64,000 bases of DNA from assembly GCA_948099385.1 (NCBI GenBank), contig CANUEZ040000129.1:4154001-4218000 (forward strand). The letters run 5' to 3'. Source of the stretch: Fasciola hepatica. Taxonomy: Eukaryota > Platyhelminthes > Trematoda > Plagiorchiida > Fasciolidae. The stretch's first letter is position 1. Each line of letters starts with the position of its first letter. A program made the position numbers and the translations under genes. This document shows positions 31,806 through 43,440 of this stretch, piece by piece. The notes under the pieces are model-generated. The model saw only the letters and a list, made by a program, of their open reading frames with translations, did no database searches and was not told the DNA's origin.

Positions 31806-32821
31806 TCACTTGTGCATGTCCAGTAGCATGTCCCATCTTGCAGCCCATTCTTGGCCTCTGCCCATGTCCCTGTGAACTGATTCACGGTTGACCACGCCCA
31901 CTATTTCAGCATCGTCGGCAAATTTGGAACACGAGTTTTCTAGATCTTTTTCTAAGCCGTTTACGTACAGGAGGAATAGCAAGCCCCCAAGGACCAACTT
32001 CACAGGTACTCTAGTGAGCATGGGTCCCGCCGGAGAGGGGCTTTCCCCTACTGGTACTTAGAAGGTCCCGCAAAACGGACACCCCCTAATCCTTGTCATC
32101 ATCCGGTCCGGCAATCTGAACCCTGGCAGTTTTTCCATAAGTAAACGGTGGTACCTTGAGTCGAAAGCCTTTTGGAAGCCCAGGTAAAAGACTTCACTCG
32201 CTGTCCACCATCCATTCTCTTGGCCACTAGCTCAAAACAGCAAAGAAGATTGGACAGACACTAGCGGTTCTACACGAATCCGCGCTGAGATTGCTGGACA
32301 AGGCCGCTGTGCTTGAGGTGCAACAATACCCGGTCCCGAATGACCCTCTCCGTGACCTTCAGCAAGATGGAGGTTAGGTTCACTGGCTAGTAGTTTTCAT
32401 TGCTAATTCTACCGCCTCGTTTATGTTTGGGGGCCATGGTCAAAGCTAACCACCCCTCAGGAGGGACGCCGGTTTCGCCTGAGATACTAAATGGTTTCGT
32501 TAGCAATCCCACTACCACTGGCGACGGAGGTTTCAGCGTCACCAGGCGGATACCATCCGGGCCCGCTGCCTTCCTTACCAGCCGGTTGATACCGCGTATG
32601 ACCTCATTTTTAGCTATCGGGTAGTCCTCCACCGTAGCAGTTGCCAGGGGACAAACCTCTGGACTTGTTGACCATTGGTCAACCCTGTGTACTATTCGGG
32701 AGAATCTACACAGGTGGTTCACTTGAGGGTTCCTAGGGTTGTAGCATGCACGGGGTGATTTCGGTTCTAACGTAGTCAGTCTTGCCCAGAGGTCCACTGT
32801 AATGCTGTTCGGATACATCAA
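31806..32821 (-). pseudogene. L4 reverse transcriptase
   Basis: 32821-32387 has CRFSRIVHRVDQWSTSPEV, RLVRKAAGPDGIRLVTLKPP and EGWLALTMAPKHKRGGRISN, the RT entry and fingers. The middle (about 32380-32030) is in broken frames (SLVNLTSILLKVTERVI, a FQKAFD-like segment near 32170). 32021-31806 has VLGGLLFLLYVNGLEKDLEN and FADDAEIVGVVN (active site FADD). At least three frame breaks. Confidence 0.82.
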
Positions 32822-32869
32822 TGGGGGGATTCGTTAGCACTAGGCCCAGCAAAGGCGGAATGTACCCGG

Positions 32870-33310
32870 ACCTATATCTGGTATCTTCCCCAATATACGG
32901 GTTCACAGCATTGGCGTGCCACCGTTCTAACTAGGTTTTCCCTTGCCATCCCGGCAAGCAAAATTAAACTGCCCAGTCAGTGTGTGGAAGGTTGAAATCA
33001 CCCACAATGAGAGTCTCTCGTGCGTTCTTACGCAGCTCGGCCATGGTCAGCAGTCAGTGAACCTCCTCTTCGAGGTTTGTACTTGGTGCCCCGTGGACAC
33101 AGAAAACATTGGCCCTTTGCCTGAAAGGATTATAGTAAACGCGCAGCCGGACATTAGGGTTGCACGTCTTTGAGACTCAAGACGGTTTTTACGTAGTCTA
33201 ATGAGGAGTCTACCCCTCCGTCAAGGTAATCTGGTCTTTCATCCTGCTTATAGATTGCAAATCCTTAAATTAGTAGTTCTTCGGAAGGCCATGCCCCCTC
33301 AGCGGCAGTA
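32870..33310 (-). pseudogene. L4 endonuclease remnant
   Basis: A minus-strand translation near 33020-32970 gives RETLIVGDFNLPHTDW, the GDFN motif of LINE endonucleases. The flanking segments are broken by stops and no single frame covers the whole fold. Confidence 0.7.
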
Positions 33311-33428
33311 GTTGACTTGTTGTGCGCCTGAGCGGCTTATGCTGAGTTTCTTCCGTTTGTTTCTAGTACTGCTCTCTTTGGTATTCATCGCCACCGATTT
33401 TGCCCCCTACTTAGTTGTCCCTTATTGT

Positions 33429-34173
33429 TTACTCCTGTCCGGTCCCCAGGCGCAGACCTCGAGGTGGTGGCAAGTCTTTCGCATCGGTAGTCCCACTTGT
33501 GTGCATGAAGCCGGCTGACGGTCTAGGGCCTGAAACTACTCCCAGTCCACCTCTATAGGAGTTGCCGTAACTTCCAGGCTGGCAAGAGTCACGCCGTCCT
33601 CCACCTTCGGACAGTACTGCCAACTTTAACCCTCCAGCACACCTTCGGTTACAACTATTTCCGACCAAGCACGCGGCTTCTTTTCTGCTGCCAGAGCGGG
33701 GCCTGAGAGCCGGATACGGTATTCTGCCATCCTTGGGGGTTTCTCACCAGCGCCGTAGCTTGTTTAGCCAGGTTACCACCCGGGACTAGACCACCAGGCC
33801 TCATTTTATACTCGTATAGCACAGTTTGACGACTACCTTTGGTGATGTGAGCCAGCGCAGCTCTGGCCTGCAGTCTATCCCTGGTGGCCTCATCAGCGAA
33901 CCCGACTAGTAGTGGTCTCGCATGATGTTCGCTTTTGTTCGCAAGAGGTGACTTCCATGTTCCCTGTCTATGCACCCATTCCAAAGCAGCAGGGAGCAGA
34001 ACACCTGCAATCCGCAGTGAGTCATTGACCCTCCCCCTGTCTACTTCTCGCCTAGCTTTCGATCCACTTACGAAAGGCTCCTCCTGATTTGGGATCAGGA
34101 TCCCACGTCTTGAGACCCCTCCCATGGCCACGATTTGTCTTTGCAAATACTTCTCTTCGTCTCCTGACGCCAT
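33429..34173 (-). pseudogene. L4 ORF1 protein
   Basis: 34173-33655 is a 172-codon open frame. It contains RVNDSLRIAGVLLPAALEWV, KSEHHARPLLVGFADEATRD, RLQARAALAHI and TVLYEYKM. The RPLLV.F.....RD..L..A stretch resembles the RRM-like/ORF1 region of CR1-type LINEs, which coats element RNA. The ORF continues in another frame to 33429 with little recognisable structure. The assignment is by order (upstream of the endonuclease) and this motif. Confidence 0.62.
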
Positions 34174-34967
34174 GAGCTCAGGATCGTCCGCCCCAGTCGG
34201 CTCATCCTGCGCTATGTTACGTTCTTCCCTCGTTTTGGGATGTCTTGCTCATCTTAGCTTCAGCTTAGTCCGCTGTCCCTCGTCTGTCTGCTTCAAGGGA
34301 GTTGGGGCAACGACCTTAGGAAAACTCACGGAACTCGTTTATTCGCTTCAATGATTGTTCTCTGCAAACGATATTTCGCTACCTGATTGCAACGTTTTGG
34401 AGCCCATGACTGTGGCACCGCCTGGTGGGCTCTGGTCCTGCCCTTAGGCCTGCAGCTTGAAGACCAGGCTGGCCGCCTCCCTGCAAAGAACACAGACACA
34501 CAGCCCATGAGTTCTGTTTATGAAGGACATAGGTATCATTTAGTATTCCTAAACACCTTGGGTGAGCTCATCCCTAGCACACCCCGCACTCTTTACAATT
34601 TACTACAAGTCTTCCGCACTTAGAAACTAGACACTGGTTGGAAGCGCGTGGTATACTGAAGGACATCAAGTTTGGAAAATATAAATCGAACGCTGTTTAA
34701 CCGGGTGCAAATCTCCAACAGTTCTGAGTCGAACCAGCCAACACAAATGCACAGAAACGTCAGGCTAGAGAAGATGACTTCACAAAAACACCAAACACTG
34801 CTCGGCAGTACTACTAGGACGAAACATATTGTGCGATGAAACACCTTAAATGACATTCGTATAAGCCCAGTATTGTGGGATAACCTGGGTTAAATATCAA
34901 AGGTTCAAAAATTCGGCTTAAAAGCGAGGGCATCGAGAATTCAAAGAGCGCGCTACTCACTACGATT

Positions 34968-35110
34968 CCAGTCCAGTTCAGCTCAGTTTGCACAGACCGA
35001 AAGCAACCGAGACCAACCGTGCTTCCAGATGGTCGTGTAGTCGACGAAATTCATTAGCTCCCAAAACTGCCCGTTGAATGTTTTGTCTGAAAGGCATAAT
35101 TCGCGAGGCA
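34968..35110 (+). repeat. Dispersed short repeat candidate (also 12236-12375)
   Basis: Begins CAGTCCAGTTCAGCTCAG and ends near GTCTGAAAGGCATAATTCG. The segment at 12236-12375 has GGTCAGTTCAGTTT and then TTTCTGAAAAGGCATAATCG at similar spacing. TTCAGTTCA-like starts also occur at 14313 and 48809. It may be a SINE or a conserved LINE UTR segment. Confidence 0.4.
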
Positions 35111-36520
35111 GATCAGATCACAGGAAATGGAAGCTCGGGCGGAATTCACATCCAGTTTCTTGAGCACGAATCACCAGAGGTCCTTGCAAGCTGCAACAGA
35201 AAAACGAAACAGCATTCGTTCCAGTGGCAACGATAGTGTAGAAAGTTTCTATTTGTCTGACCAGTCTTGTTCTCCTCTCAAACACAAGCGAAACCAGACA
35301 GAAGCACATCCAACCGCAGACCCCATTGAACTACGAGACGGGGTAGCACGAGAAGCAGTCTTAGTCGAAGATGAGACCTCAGTGCACGTATTAGCTCGTT
35401 CTCTCTCCTGGCTGCCGCGGTGGTACTTACGTGGATGATGCTGAGGGCTTTCTATCTATCCACTGCATTCACAAGCATGATTGGGAGCATCGTAGGGAAT
35501 ATCAAGAAAGAAAAAAAAAGGGAAAAATAAATATACATATATAGGCTTTAGGATTCCTCAATGTCATCCTGGACTTTTCGAAAACGATAAATCTGTCGAC
35601 AGTCTAGCACATTATCTCAATTGATTTCCGCTTCCACGGTCAAGGCTCAATGGCTCCCCTGATCACATCAAACCCTGACAGCAATTTGCTGAGATAGGGG
35701 CCAACCGGAGAGCACTACTTATCGGCCCTCGCTTTTTTGTTTCTTGGCCTCGTGAGAATTTTTCACCAGGCCGGGCATCACTGCTCCGTTATACTGACGT
35801 TTGTGGGAAAGGCAATAGGAGTAGCCTTCAGCTGCCTTGTGTTTTGGTTTTTGCCAGTCTCTTCTCATATGTTCTTGCACCGCTTGTCGCAGTGATCGGG
35901 TTGTGTGCGCTGTCATGGGCATTTAAGTCCCTAGTGACGTCGTGCAGGGGTGTGAAAGACGGATGTGACAATGGGCATACTTAATTCTTCCCGGCAAGCC
36001 GATGAGACTAAGTTTCGATTCACCTTTGTAGGTTAGCGAGAGAAGCTAGGCTTCAGCATATTCCGCGCCCCAGCGTCACTGTAAGGTCCATCTCCGTTGT
36101 TTCCTGGCTAAACCCTTTTTGCGGCAGCTTCAAGCGCTGTAACGTACATGCGTGGAAATCGTCCCGAGCCGTCATCACAAAATTGTGTTGTTGAGACCGT
36201 ACAATTTATCTTGCTGACCCCCGAGCAAGTACAGCAAGCATCAACCACTGAACCTGAACATTTCTTTAATGCTGCTCATGTGTCGTGGTATGCTTCCGAT
36301 TTGAACTAAGACTGCCGTGACGGTCGTATCCGACAGCGATCTCCGCTGAAATTCCATCCCCGTTGTTTAACATTGTGGCCGTAAAAATGAGATTCGTAGG
36401 TGATTTTATGTGCACATAATTTCCTAATTCATTACCGCAGGACCAATGAGTCAATATTGTGCTGACTTCGGGATTCTTTAGTCGTGCTACGCGTTACTCT
36501 CGATCGGGGTAACCGTTACA
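35111..36520. other. Unassigned region, 1.4 kb
   Basis: No domain recognised on either strand. A short frame at 35127-35438 (plus) is open for 103 codons but has no recognisable motif, and I do not call it a gene. An A-rich stretch at 35502-35545 could be an old element tail. Confidence 0.35.
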
Positions 36521-36529
36521 AGCACTACG

Positions 36530-37335
36530 TGTCTTGTATTTCAAAGGTCATGAGGTGGCCCGACTTCCTACATTGGATCTTCAACACAGACTGTCTTGAT
36601 AGGCATCTAACTTTCTCCTGGAGTCAGCAACCATCGGGGCCTCCGCTACTAAGGACGTGAGTTTATTTCATCGATTTACTAATCTTTCAGCGAAGGACAT
36701 TCTCCACGCTACCTTATTGCGGCGGATTTTCACTAGCTTCAGCTCGTGCCATCTAAACATTTTGCCTATGTCCTTTGAGCTCAACTTAAATCCTTCCAAG
36801 CCCAATAAGGCCTCATAATCCTGCAAGTCTCAGTAAGATCCTCCTTCCCCTCTTCCGTTCCAGAGAGAACAGCTTTAGTGTTTTAAGTCCCTCTTCTTAA
36901 AACCTGCTTAGGAGTTCAGCTGATATTCGAGCAAAAATTCTTCCTTCACTTTCAAGTAGTTTCCTGTGCCGAATAAGATTTGGACGCCAAGCTTGAATGA
37001 GTTGCTCTGGGAGCTGCCTTACTTGGGCTGTGTAGAAAGGCAACAGTGCCCAAGCCTTCCGTGGGGCAGCGGTTTTCATTATTTGTGAGAGAGCTTTATG
37101 AATCCCATTGCGGCTTCTAAACTTTGTCTATGGGATTTGAAATCCACAGTCATGGACGCTTCAAATCTTTGACCCTATCAGTCTTTTTCAAGGCCACTCT
37201 GATTTCTTCATCCCTGAGCCTCTTTGGGCTGACCTGAGGGATGGACTCGGTGAGTAGCCTGAACCCATCGGTGCTGAGTAGGGCCTCCCACTCTATGCAC
37301 CACCGACACCTTATCGAGGTTGTTCCGTAAGGCAC
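36530..37335 (-). pseudogene. L5 C-terminal region
   Basis: 37079-36897 contains QVRQLPEQLIQAWRPNLIRH and KLLESEGRIFARISAELLSR, the QAW.P.L......LE..Q..A motif after the RT palm. Further left, the broken frames give LKTLKLFSLERKRGR, the conserved L..L.L.SLE.RR segment. 37335-37150 bridges to the RT palm. Confidence 0.75.
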
Positions 37336-37348
37336 TTTCCCTAAGATC

Positions 37349-38210
37349 TCACACTATCCTAACGTTTTCGGCAAACATGACTTTGGGGCATTCAGGTCCA
37401 TGAGCTAAGTCGTTTACATATAACAGAAGCGGGAGTGGCCCGAACACCCACCCTTGTAGGACTCCACTGGGAACCTTGTTCATACCGGACTTGTGACCCT
37501 CTACCCTTAAGCAGAACCTTCCTTCTGTCAGAACCTCAGCTATCCAGTTACCCAGTAATGGATTGAATCCACAGGCTCGAAGCTTGTGAGCTAGCGGTCC
37601 GCGATTCACTGGGTTGAAGGCTTTCTTAAAGTCCAAGTAACAGGCCTCCACCTTCTCGCACTATCAAGTGTCCTCGTGACCCCATGCGGGAAGCAAACGA
37701 AGTTCGTCGTGCATGACCCCTTCTTCATAAAGCCATGTTGGCGTACATTTATCACTTTACTCCTGAGTGGGAAGAAACCATTTGGTTCCGTAGAATCCTT
37801 TCCGAGAGATTCAACACCACAGATATCAGGCTTACTGGTCCGTATTTAGAAGCCTCCCTTTTACTCCCACCCATGTGGTGTGGCACCACTTACGCTAGCT
37901 TCTAACCTCTCGGCTTCCGACAGTCCCTTACAGACTGGTTGAATAGCTGTGAAAGGGGTTTGGCCGGCAGGTTGGCCAGTGGCTCCAACAGGGCTAGACA
38001 TATTTCATTTTGGCCTACTGCCTTGCTTAGCTCCGGTCCCGCTGGCTCCCGTCTAACGTCTTGTTCACCAACTTGAATGGGTGGCATTCCTGTCCTGCCG
38101 AACGGGTAGAGACCAGGTATATTCCTGCCACAATCGCTGCTGTGCACTCCCTCAAAATAGTGGAGAAACACGTTGGCCTCGCCTCCATTCGTTTCAGTGT
38201 TTTCGCCCAT
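37349..38210 (-). pseudogene. L5 reverse transcriptase
   Basis: 38210-37902 carries the region before and at the RT entry (FLHYFEGVHSSDCGRNIPGL, LSKAVGQNEICLALLEPLAN, LSQLFNQSVRDCRKP). 37651-37349 carries ACYLDFKKAFNPVNRGPLAH (catalytic Asp), GFNPLLGNWIAEVLTEGR, VPSGVLQGWVFGPLPLLLYV and FAENVRIV, in which the FADD active site is changed to FAEN. The loss of both active-site Asp residues and the frame breaks show an inactive copy. Confidence 0.83.
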
Positions 38211-39239
38211 CGCGTCCTTGAGATTACCAACTGCAACCCGTGGGGTTGGCTTTGATTGGACATAAATAAAACATGTATTTTAGTTAGGTTTCACCCGTCG
38301 AGCTATCCCCACTCCGCACTGCCCTCTAGTTGGGCCCTCGATGCATTTCCATGAGCCGTCATATGTTTCGGTAGTTTCCTGCGGCTCTCTCTTCCTAAAC
38401 GTGCACCAGGCCTTGTGCTTTCTGGCCTGTGCTTTCCGCGCCCCTGACTTCACCACAGCGGCGAGCCATTCTGTCTAATCGTCACTAACGGTACAGAAGC
38501 ATCCAAAAATGTCTTTTGGTTCCCCTTGAAATGGTCCCACCTCTTCCAAGTCGCCATGAGTAACCCCCTAATTTAGTTCCGCCGCGGCCTCCACTAGCTC
38601 CGAGGTCTCTAGCCTGCTGAGCTTATGACGGTATTTTTCTGTCAGTGTTCTTTCAATTTTTGCCACCTCGAGATAGCTCTTCCCTAGCGGTGCTGAGATG
38701 ACCACTGGACCCTAGTCCCTGTCACATTTCGTCTTTACTACATCGATTATCGCGGACTCCTGGTATATCTTCCAACTAGTTCTCCCCTACACAGACTAGA
38801 TGAGCGCTTCTCCTAGTGGGACAGGCAGAAATGATCCTTTGGAAGTTCATTTCAGTTCTGTTCCGGAACCTGGAGGCAGGATGCGTGATGTCCCGGATTC
38901 TTGTCTTGATGATCTTGGTCCCCGGAGCTCCGGTAATTGAGGGAAACGAGTCTTCTCCATTACTTGGTTATAATCAGCAAAGGTCCGTGTAAGACCCCCA
39001 ATCCCCTTTCTCTTCAAAAACCTTTCCGATCACAGCCACTAGTCACCTCTTCGTCACGGTCAGCTTCCCCCCCCCCGGTTACAGGAACAATATAGTAAGG
39101 GGAGGTTTACACTAGATAAGGATCCAAAGAGGATTGAAGGGGAAGGAGTTAGTCAGTTGTCCAACAAAATCGGTAGTATAGGCTCCTGGTCATAGTTCTC
39201 CAGGCGCAGCCACCCAAGCCTAATCTAATCTTCTTTTGA

Positions 39240-39907
39240 GTTCACCTACTGCTCTCGCGCTTTTCACTCTCCTGGAAGTTTGTTCCAATCGTTAGCTACT
39301 TTAACTGAAAAAGGCTGACCTCTCTTTCTTGATCGTCTTCGCGGGTTCTATTAGGCAGCCATTCCCGCGCAGTTCAAACAAGGTCCCTCTGCGACCTCGT
39401 GCTTCTTCGAGCCCTTTCAGTAATCTGAAAGTTACCATGAACTCATCTCCTCTTCTTCTTTATCTTTCTAGAGGAGCTAACCTCAGCTGCTCCAACCTCT
39501 GTTCGTAGCGCAAACGTCTCTAATGTGCGAACGATCGAATGAATCGCCGCCGTAGCCGCTCGAGAGCCTTGAAGCCCCTCCACACATATGGCCTGCAGGA
39601 TTTGACAGTTTTCTAGATGAGGCCTCGCGGAGACCTTGTACCTTGGCGGCAAGACCCGCGGACTCTTAGAGCTGACCGCCAACCTTAGCTGGTGCACAGC
39701 TCTACGTGCTTTCCGCATCAAATTATGACAGCGTAGAATAGGTTTACGGTTAGCTCTTACCATCAACCTTGGGTCCTGGGTTTCTATGGTCCGAGCCATT
39801 ACCTCCTGAAGTCTGGTGGACCCATATAACCGGTGGGCCTTGGTACTTCTTTGATGAGATGTCGACGCTTGCTCAGAATGAGAGGTAGGTCCCACTCCTC
39901 TATCCAC
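39240..39907 (-). pseudogene. L6 C-terminal region
   Basis: 39907-39443 reads RLYGSTRLQEVMARTIETQD, RHNLMRKARRAVHQLRL-type residues and SARPHLENCQILQAICVEGL, with LQGSRAATAAI after it. This is the RPHLEY.....P.......LE..Q..AT motif that ends RT in this LINE group. Sequence to ~39240 continues the L..R..R.DL segment in broken frames. Confidence 0.76.
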
Positions 39908-39959
39908 TGGTATTACCTGTCTAGATGGCTCTGAAAAACCCCATCATCTGGTACTCCTA

Positions 39960-40627
39960 CCACCTTGACGCCGTCTGCTAAGGAGAGGTACGGGTTTCCC
40001 GACCCGTTTGCCAGATATTTAACGTACATCTGGAACACTTGGAGTCCCAGGACTAACCCCTGTTGAAAGCCACCTGTGCAGTATCCCACAGTCCGACTAG
40101 TAGCCTTCTACTCACACTCGGATGTCTCTCTTCTTTAGGATTTGTACTATCTACTTCTGCGTTTTCACCGTAAGTCGAAACGATTCCACCTCTGCTTCGA
40201 GCAGCCTGTGATCAACCGAATCAAATGCCTATTAGAAATCCGGATAGCAGGCTTCTGCCCGTTTTCCTCGACCTACTAAACCGGTTACCCCACCCAAGGA
40301 ATTTATTAGGTTGGATAGACAAGAGCGCATGTGCCAGAACCCATGCTGGTTGGCAGTCACCAGTTTTTTTCACTGAAGGTCTCGTTATTCTATCTCGTGG
40401 TGTTTGTTCGATAGTTTCAAGCACCACTGACGTCAAGATGAATGTCCTGCTACTGGTATATGCGCTTCTGTCCCCACTTTTATAAACGGGTGTGGTGATC
40501 TATCCAAGCCAGTCTTTGGGTGGCACACTTGTCTAGTGATACGTTGAACAGCTTAGCTAGGGGTTCAGCCAGTATGGACCCCAGCGGCTTCAGTATTTGC
40601 TGGGCGGAAGTCATCCGGCCCAGCAGC
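39960..40627 (-). pseudogene. L6 RT, part 3' of the BEL-2 insertion
   Basis: At the right edge the minus strand reads AAGPDDF and then LAEPLAKLFNVSL (two frames, about 40627-40530). 40436-40221 reads MTSVVLETIEQTPRDRITRP and VKKTGDCQPAWVLAHALLSI. Near 40240-40200 an AFDSVDH-like segment is visible, and near 40080 a QGLVLGL-type motif. The frames are short and many. Confidence 0.72.
40623..40627. other. Target-site duplication GCAGC, left copy (BEL-2)
   Basis: GCAGC is repeated at 45698-45702 immediately after the right LTR. A 5-bp duplication is typical of BEL/Pao integration. Confidence 0.9.
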
Positions 40628-41005
40628 TGTAACAGCCGGTCGTGGAAAATCCCCCCTTTTTCCCTCGCGATTCAGTGTTTTTCCCAACATCACTCATTTC
40701 CATACACTATTGACTTGTCTTTACGAACCGGTTGTTTTTCTGGACCAATTGTTGTTTGTTCGCGCCCAGAGCGCTACTTTGGCACATCCTTGTTCAGGAC
40801 CTGCGTGACGCACGTGCTGTCTGCTCACACGCTGCTATTCGGTTTCTCGTTGTTGAGTCCTTGTGATCGTATTATTGAGGTTTGTATATCGTTTATGTCA
40901 TTGTTTATTTTAATAATCTAGTATCGTAGAATATCACGGATAATCGTCTTCTGATTTCGGGATCCGTTGCGAATTTGGCTACTCATTGCTCAAACGTTCG
41001 TAACA
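40628..41005 (+). repeat. BEL-2 5' LTR
   Basis: Starts TGTAACAGCCGG and ends CGTTCGTAACA. 378 bases, and the same length as its partner at 45320-45697. It ends with a TGT...ACA inverted terminus, as expected for an LTR. Confidence 0.95.
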
Positions 41006-41047
41006 ATACTCAATAGATCTATTTGGAACGAGGAAAAATCACGCAAA
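41006..41047 (+). promoter_or_regulatory. BEL-2 leader with putative primer-binding region
   Basis: 42 bases between the LTR and the Gag ATG. No TGG follows the LTR directly; the nearest is in ATTTGGAACG ~20 bases in. BEL-3 keeps the same layout (GTTTGGAAAG), so the primer site may be offset or unusual. Low certainty. Confidence 0.35.
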
Positions 41048-41443
41048 ATGCCAAGAAAAGGATCAAAAGCAATCGAATCCGGACAGGAAGTAATACGGCA
41101 AGTCTCTGGGGAGGTTTCGGATACATATGATTCTTTAGTTAATGCTAGATCGCCTAGTCCTGTCAGTGCTAGCTCATGTGTTATTGAAAGCAATATTGAT
41201 CGTAAGGATGTCGATTTATATAAGCTGAGAATGCTAGAACTAGAGCAACAGTTACTTTCGGCTAGACTACAGGCGCATGAAGCAGAGAAGTGTACACAGA
41301 AACAGCGAGAGCATGAGACCAGTGACTTCGACACTTCTGATAGGTTAGAGTGCAATAAGGTAGGGAACCCCACGCCGGTCGCCCAATACAAACCACCATC
41401 GATCAATCTGCCTAGAGTGGAGTTAACGGTTTTCGACGGGTGA
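41048..41443 (+). pseudogene. BEL-2 Gag N-terminal part
   Basis: Starts at ATG 41048 (MPRKGSKAIESGQEVIRQVS), chosen because BEL-3 and BEL-1 have the equivalent Met and basic start after the LTR. It continues with LVNARSPSPVSASSCVIESN and a Leu/Glu-rich helix (KLRMLELEQQLLSARLQAHE), likely a coiled coil. It ends INLPRVELTVFDG and a TGA at 41441-41443. Translation beyond the stop continues (EQYCKFVKQF), matching BEL-3, so the TGA is a lesion. A frame change before 41578 follows. Confidence 0.85.
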
Positions 41444-41577
41444 GCTGAGCAATACTGCAAGTTTGTCAAACAGTTCGGGACGTTCGTTGAAAACAAGGTA
41501 AACGACCCTGGGCAAAGGCTTCTTTACCTACTCACTACTGCCGAGGACGAGCGCGAGAAGCTATCGACGGGTGCACC

Positions 41578-43440
41578 ATGCTCGATCCAGAACAAGGCTA
41601 CACAAGGGCAAGAAAGATTCTGAGGGACTTGTTTGGCCAACCTTTCAAAGTAGCCCGTAACCTAATAGAGGGCGTGATGGCAGAGGCAAAGAGAACCAAG
41701 GGCGACGTCTACACCATGGCCGACCTGGTGATCAAGATGCAGAACTGCTCAATAGCCCTCGACCATTTAGGTTACAGGGCTGACCTAGACGCCATGCACA
41801 CTTTGGAAGGCATAGTCCGTCACCTCTCTCCCGAACTACAGGGTCGGTGGGCGGAAGAAGCTGAACGGATAAGCCGAGGCGACAGAGAAGCCAACTTCGA
41901 AGACCTGACTGAATACTTAGACAGGCAAACGAAGATAGCTGACAGCAGATTCGGCCGACTCATCCGGGACAGCAACCGAGCAAACAAGCCCGGTACTAGC
42001 CAAGTCCAAACCCCTGTACGGGAATATCCAAAGTACCAGCCTTGGACCAACACACACGTCATTTCACGAGATGCTACGGCGAAACCAAATTGCAGATCCT
42101 GTGGTACTAGCCATGGCCTACCAGAATGCCCCAAGATCGGCAACGCCACAATAGACGAACGGTTGGGAATGGCGAGGATGGCAGGAGCATGTTTCATCTG
42201 TCTCAACACCACGCACCGGGCAGCAGCCTGTAGAACAAGGAATCGATGTGGTTACGAGGGCTGCACGGGCAGACACCATCGGCTGCTGCATCAGGCGAGA
42301 ATAACCATATCCGAGGTGAGTGCCAAGCCCAGCGTGATTTGTTCAACTTCACAATCTGCCAGTAAACCGGTACGTTTAGGCGTAGTGGCCGTGGGAGTAG
42401 TGACTCCGACTGGGATAGTCAAGGCGTTGGCTTTCGTTGATAGTGGATCCGACACCACTTTAGTGAAAGAGCGGTTTGCCGACAAACACCAACTGGCTAA
42501 AGGTGCGACGTCGTTGGCAGTGAGCACGGTGGGCGGAACACAGGTAATGACTGCCGGTAGATTAAGGCTGCAACTCATCTCTCTAGACACTAACGAGGAA
42601 ATTGAACCAACGGAGGCATTCACGTTAGAGGATCTCCCCATGCGAGCACGAAGGTCGGTGAACGCAATCTTGACTCGATGGCCCCACCTGCAGGATGTAA
42701 CCGTTGTAGACTGGGAAGATGATGAGGTGGATCTCCTCATCGGCTGCGACGTGCCAGAGGCGCATTGGGTGCTTGACCAAAGAGTGGGTGACCGCCAGGC
42801 ACCTTATGCCGTACGCACGGCTCTGGGATGGATGTTATACGGTCCAGTAGGGGTACGCGGTTCCGTGAATTACTTATCCGCCGAAACGGACCGCATAGAG
42901 TATCATCTGCAACGGCTGTATGAAAAGGAGTTCCATGACATTGGAGACGAAAGACCGACGTTGTCTCAAGAGGATCACTTCGCTCTACAAACGGTGCGGC
43001 AAGGCTCTAGAGGCCTCAAAAAACAGTTCGAGGTTCCCCTCCCATGGCGCACACCGGACGACCCGTGGACTGACAACAGAAATTATGTTCTCCAACGATT
43101 ACTACGACTAAAAGAACGCTTCATTCGAGACCAGAATCTGTGGGAACGATACGCGGATTTGATGAAGCGAAACGAGGCCCTCGGTTACGTTGAAAAGGTG
43201 CCTGTTAACACCGACAGCAAAAGGGGTATCTGGTATCTGCCTCACCATCCGGTTATCAACCCCAAGAAACCCAATAAACTGCGCGTGGTTTTCGACTGTG
43301 CGGCCAAGTTTCAGGGCAAGTCGTTAAACGATCGCCTACTACAGGGGCCTGACTGGACCACACCACTGATCGATGTTCTGTGCCGCTTCAGAGTGGGTAA
43401 AGTGGCTTTGTCTGCCGACATTAGGGAAATGTTCCATTAG
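41578..43440 (+). pseudogene. BEL-2 Gag C-terminus, protease and RT first half
   Basis: An open segment of 620 codons. Residues 1-170 are the capsid (MLDPEQGYTRARKILRDLFG, ALDHLGYRADLDAMHTLEGI). About residues 171-245 carry Cys/His nucleocapsid motifs (CRSCGTSHGLPEC, CFICLNTTHRAAAC, CGYEGCTGRHHRLLH). The protease active site FVDSGSDTT is near residue 286. The RT part starts after about residue 470 (RFIRDQNLWERYADLMKRNE, VVFDCAAKFQGKSLNDRLLQ, VALSADIREMFH). It ends at TAG 43438-43440, directly before VKIPVGERDALRFLWW in the same frame. The true start is upstream across the frameshift. Confidence 0.92.

Larger units (their letters stand above)
31368..34967 (-). mobile_element. LINE L4 (CR1/Jockey-like), minus strand
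   Basis: From right to left: ORF1 (34173-33429), endonuclease (about 33310-32870), RT (32821-31806) and C-terminal region (31805-31394). The left end abuts the BEL-1 5' LTR. The GVLLPAAL/FADEATRDR style of ORF1 and the FADD..IVGVVN of RT put it with L1, L5 and L6. All frames are broken. Confidence 0.78.
36521..39120 (-). mobile_element. LINE L5 (CR1/Jockey-like), minus strand
   Basis: RT (38210-37349), pre-RT linker (about 38700-38210) and C-terminal extension (37335-~36530) on the minus strand. The endonuclease is at best a trace in 39080-38700. The left end is placed where coding resemblance ends (about 36530). The right end is placed at the poly-C stretch near 39075, before the C-terminal part of L6. 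Confidence 0.72.

Noticed and set aside
33880..33910. CTGATGAG on the minus strand as a hammerhead ribozyme core
   Set aside because: The GAAA and stem partners are missing, and the bases code for FADEATRD in L4 ORF1.
35127..35438. 103-codon plus-strand frame as a possible host gene
   Set aside because: No domain, no supporting splice context, and it lies in unassigned repeat-rich DNA; not called.
41820..42740. Long minus-strand open frames (130 and 149 codons) opposite BEL-2 Gag and protease
   Set aside because: They are shadows of the strong plus-strand Gag/protease frame, which has clear motifs; similar shadows appear opposite BEL-1 protease.
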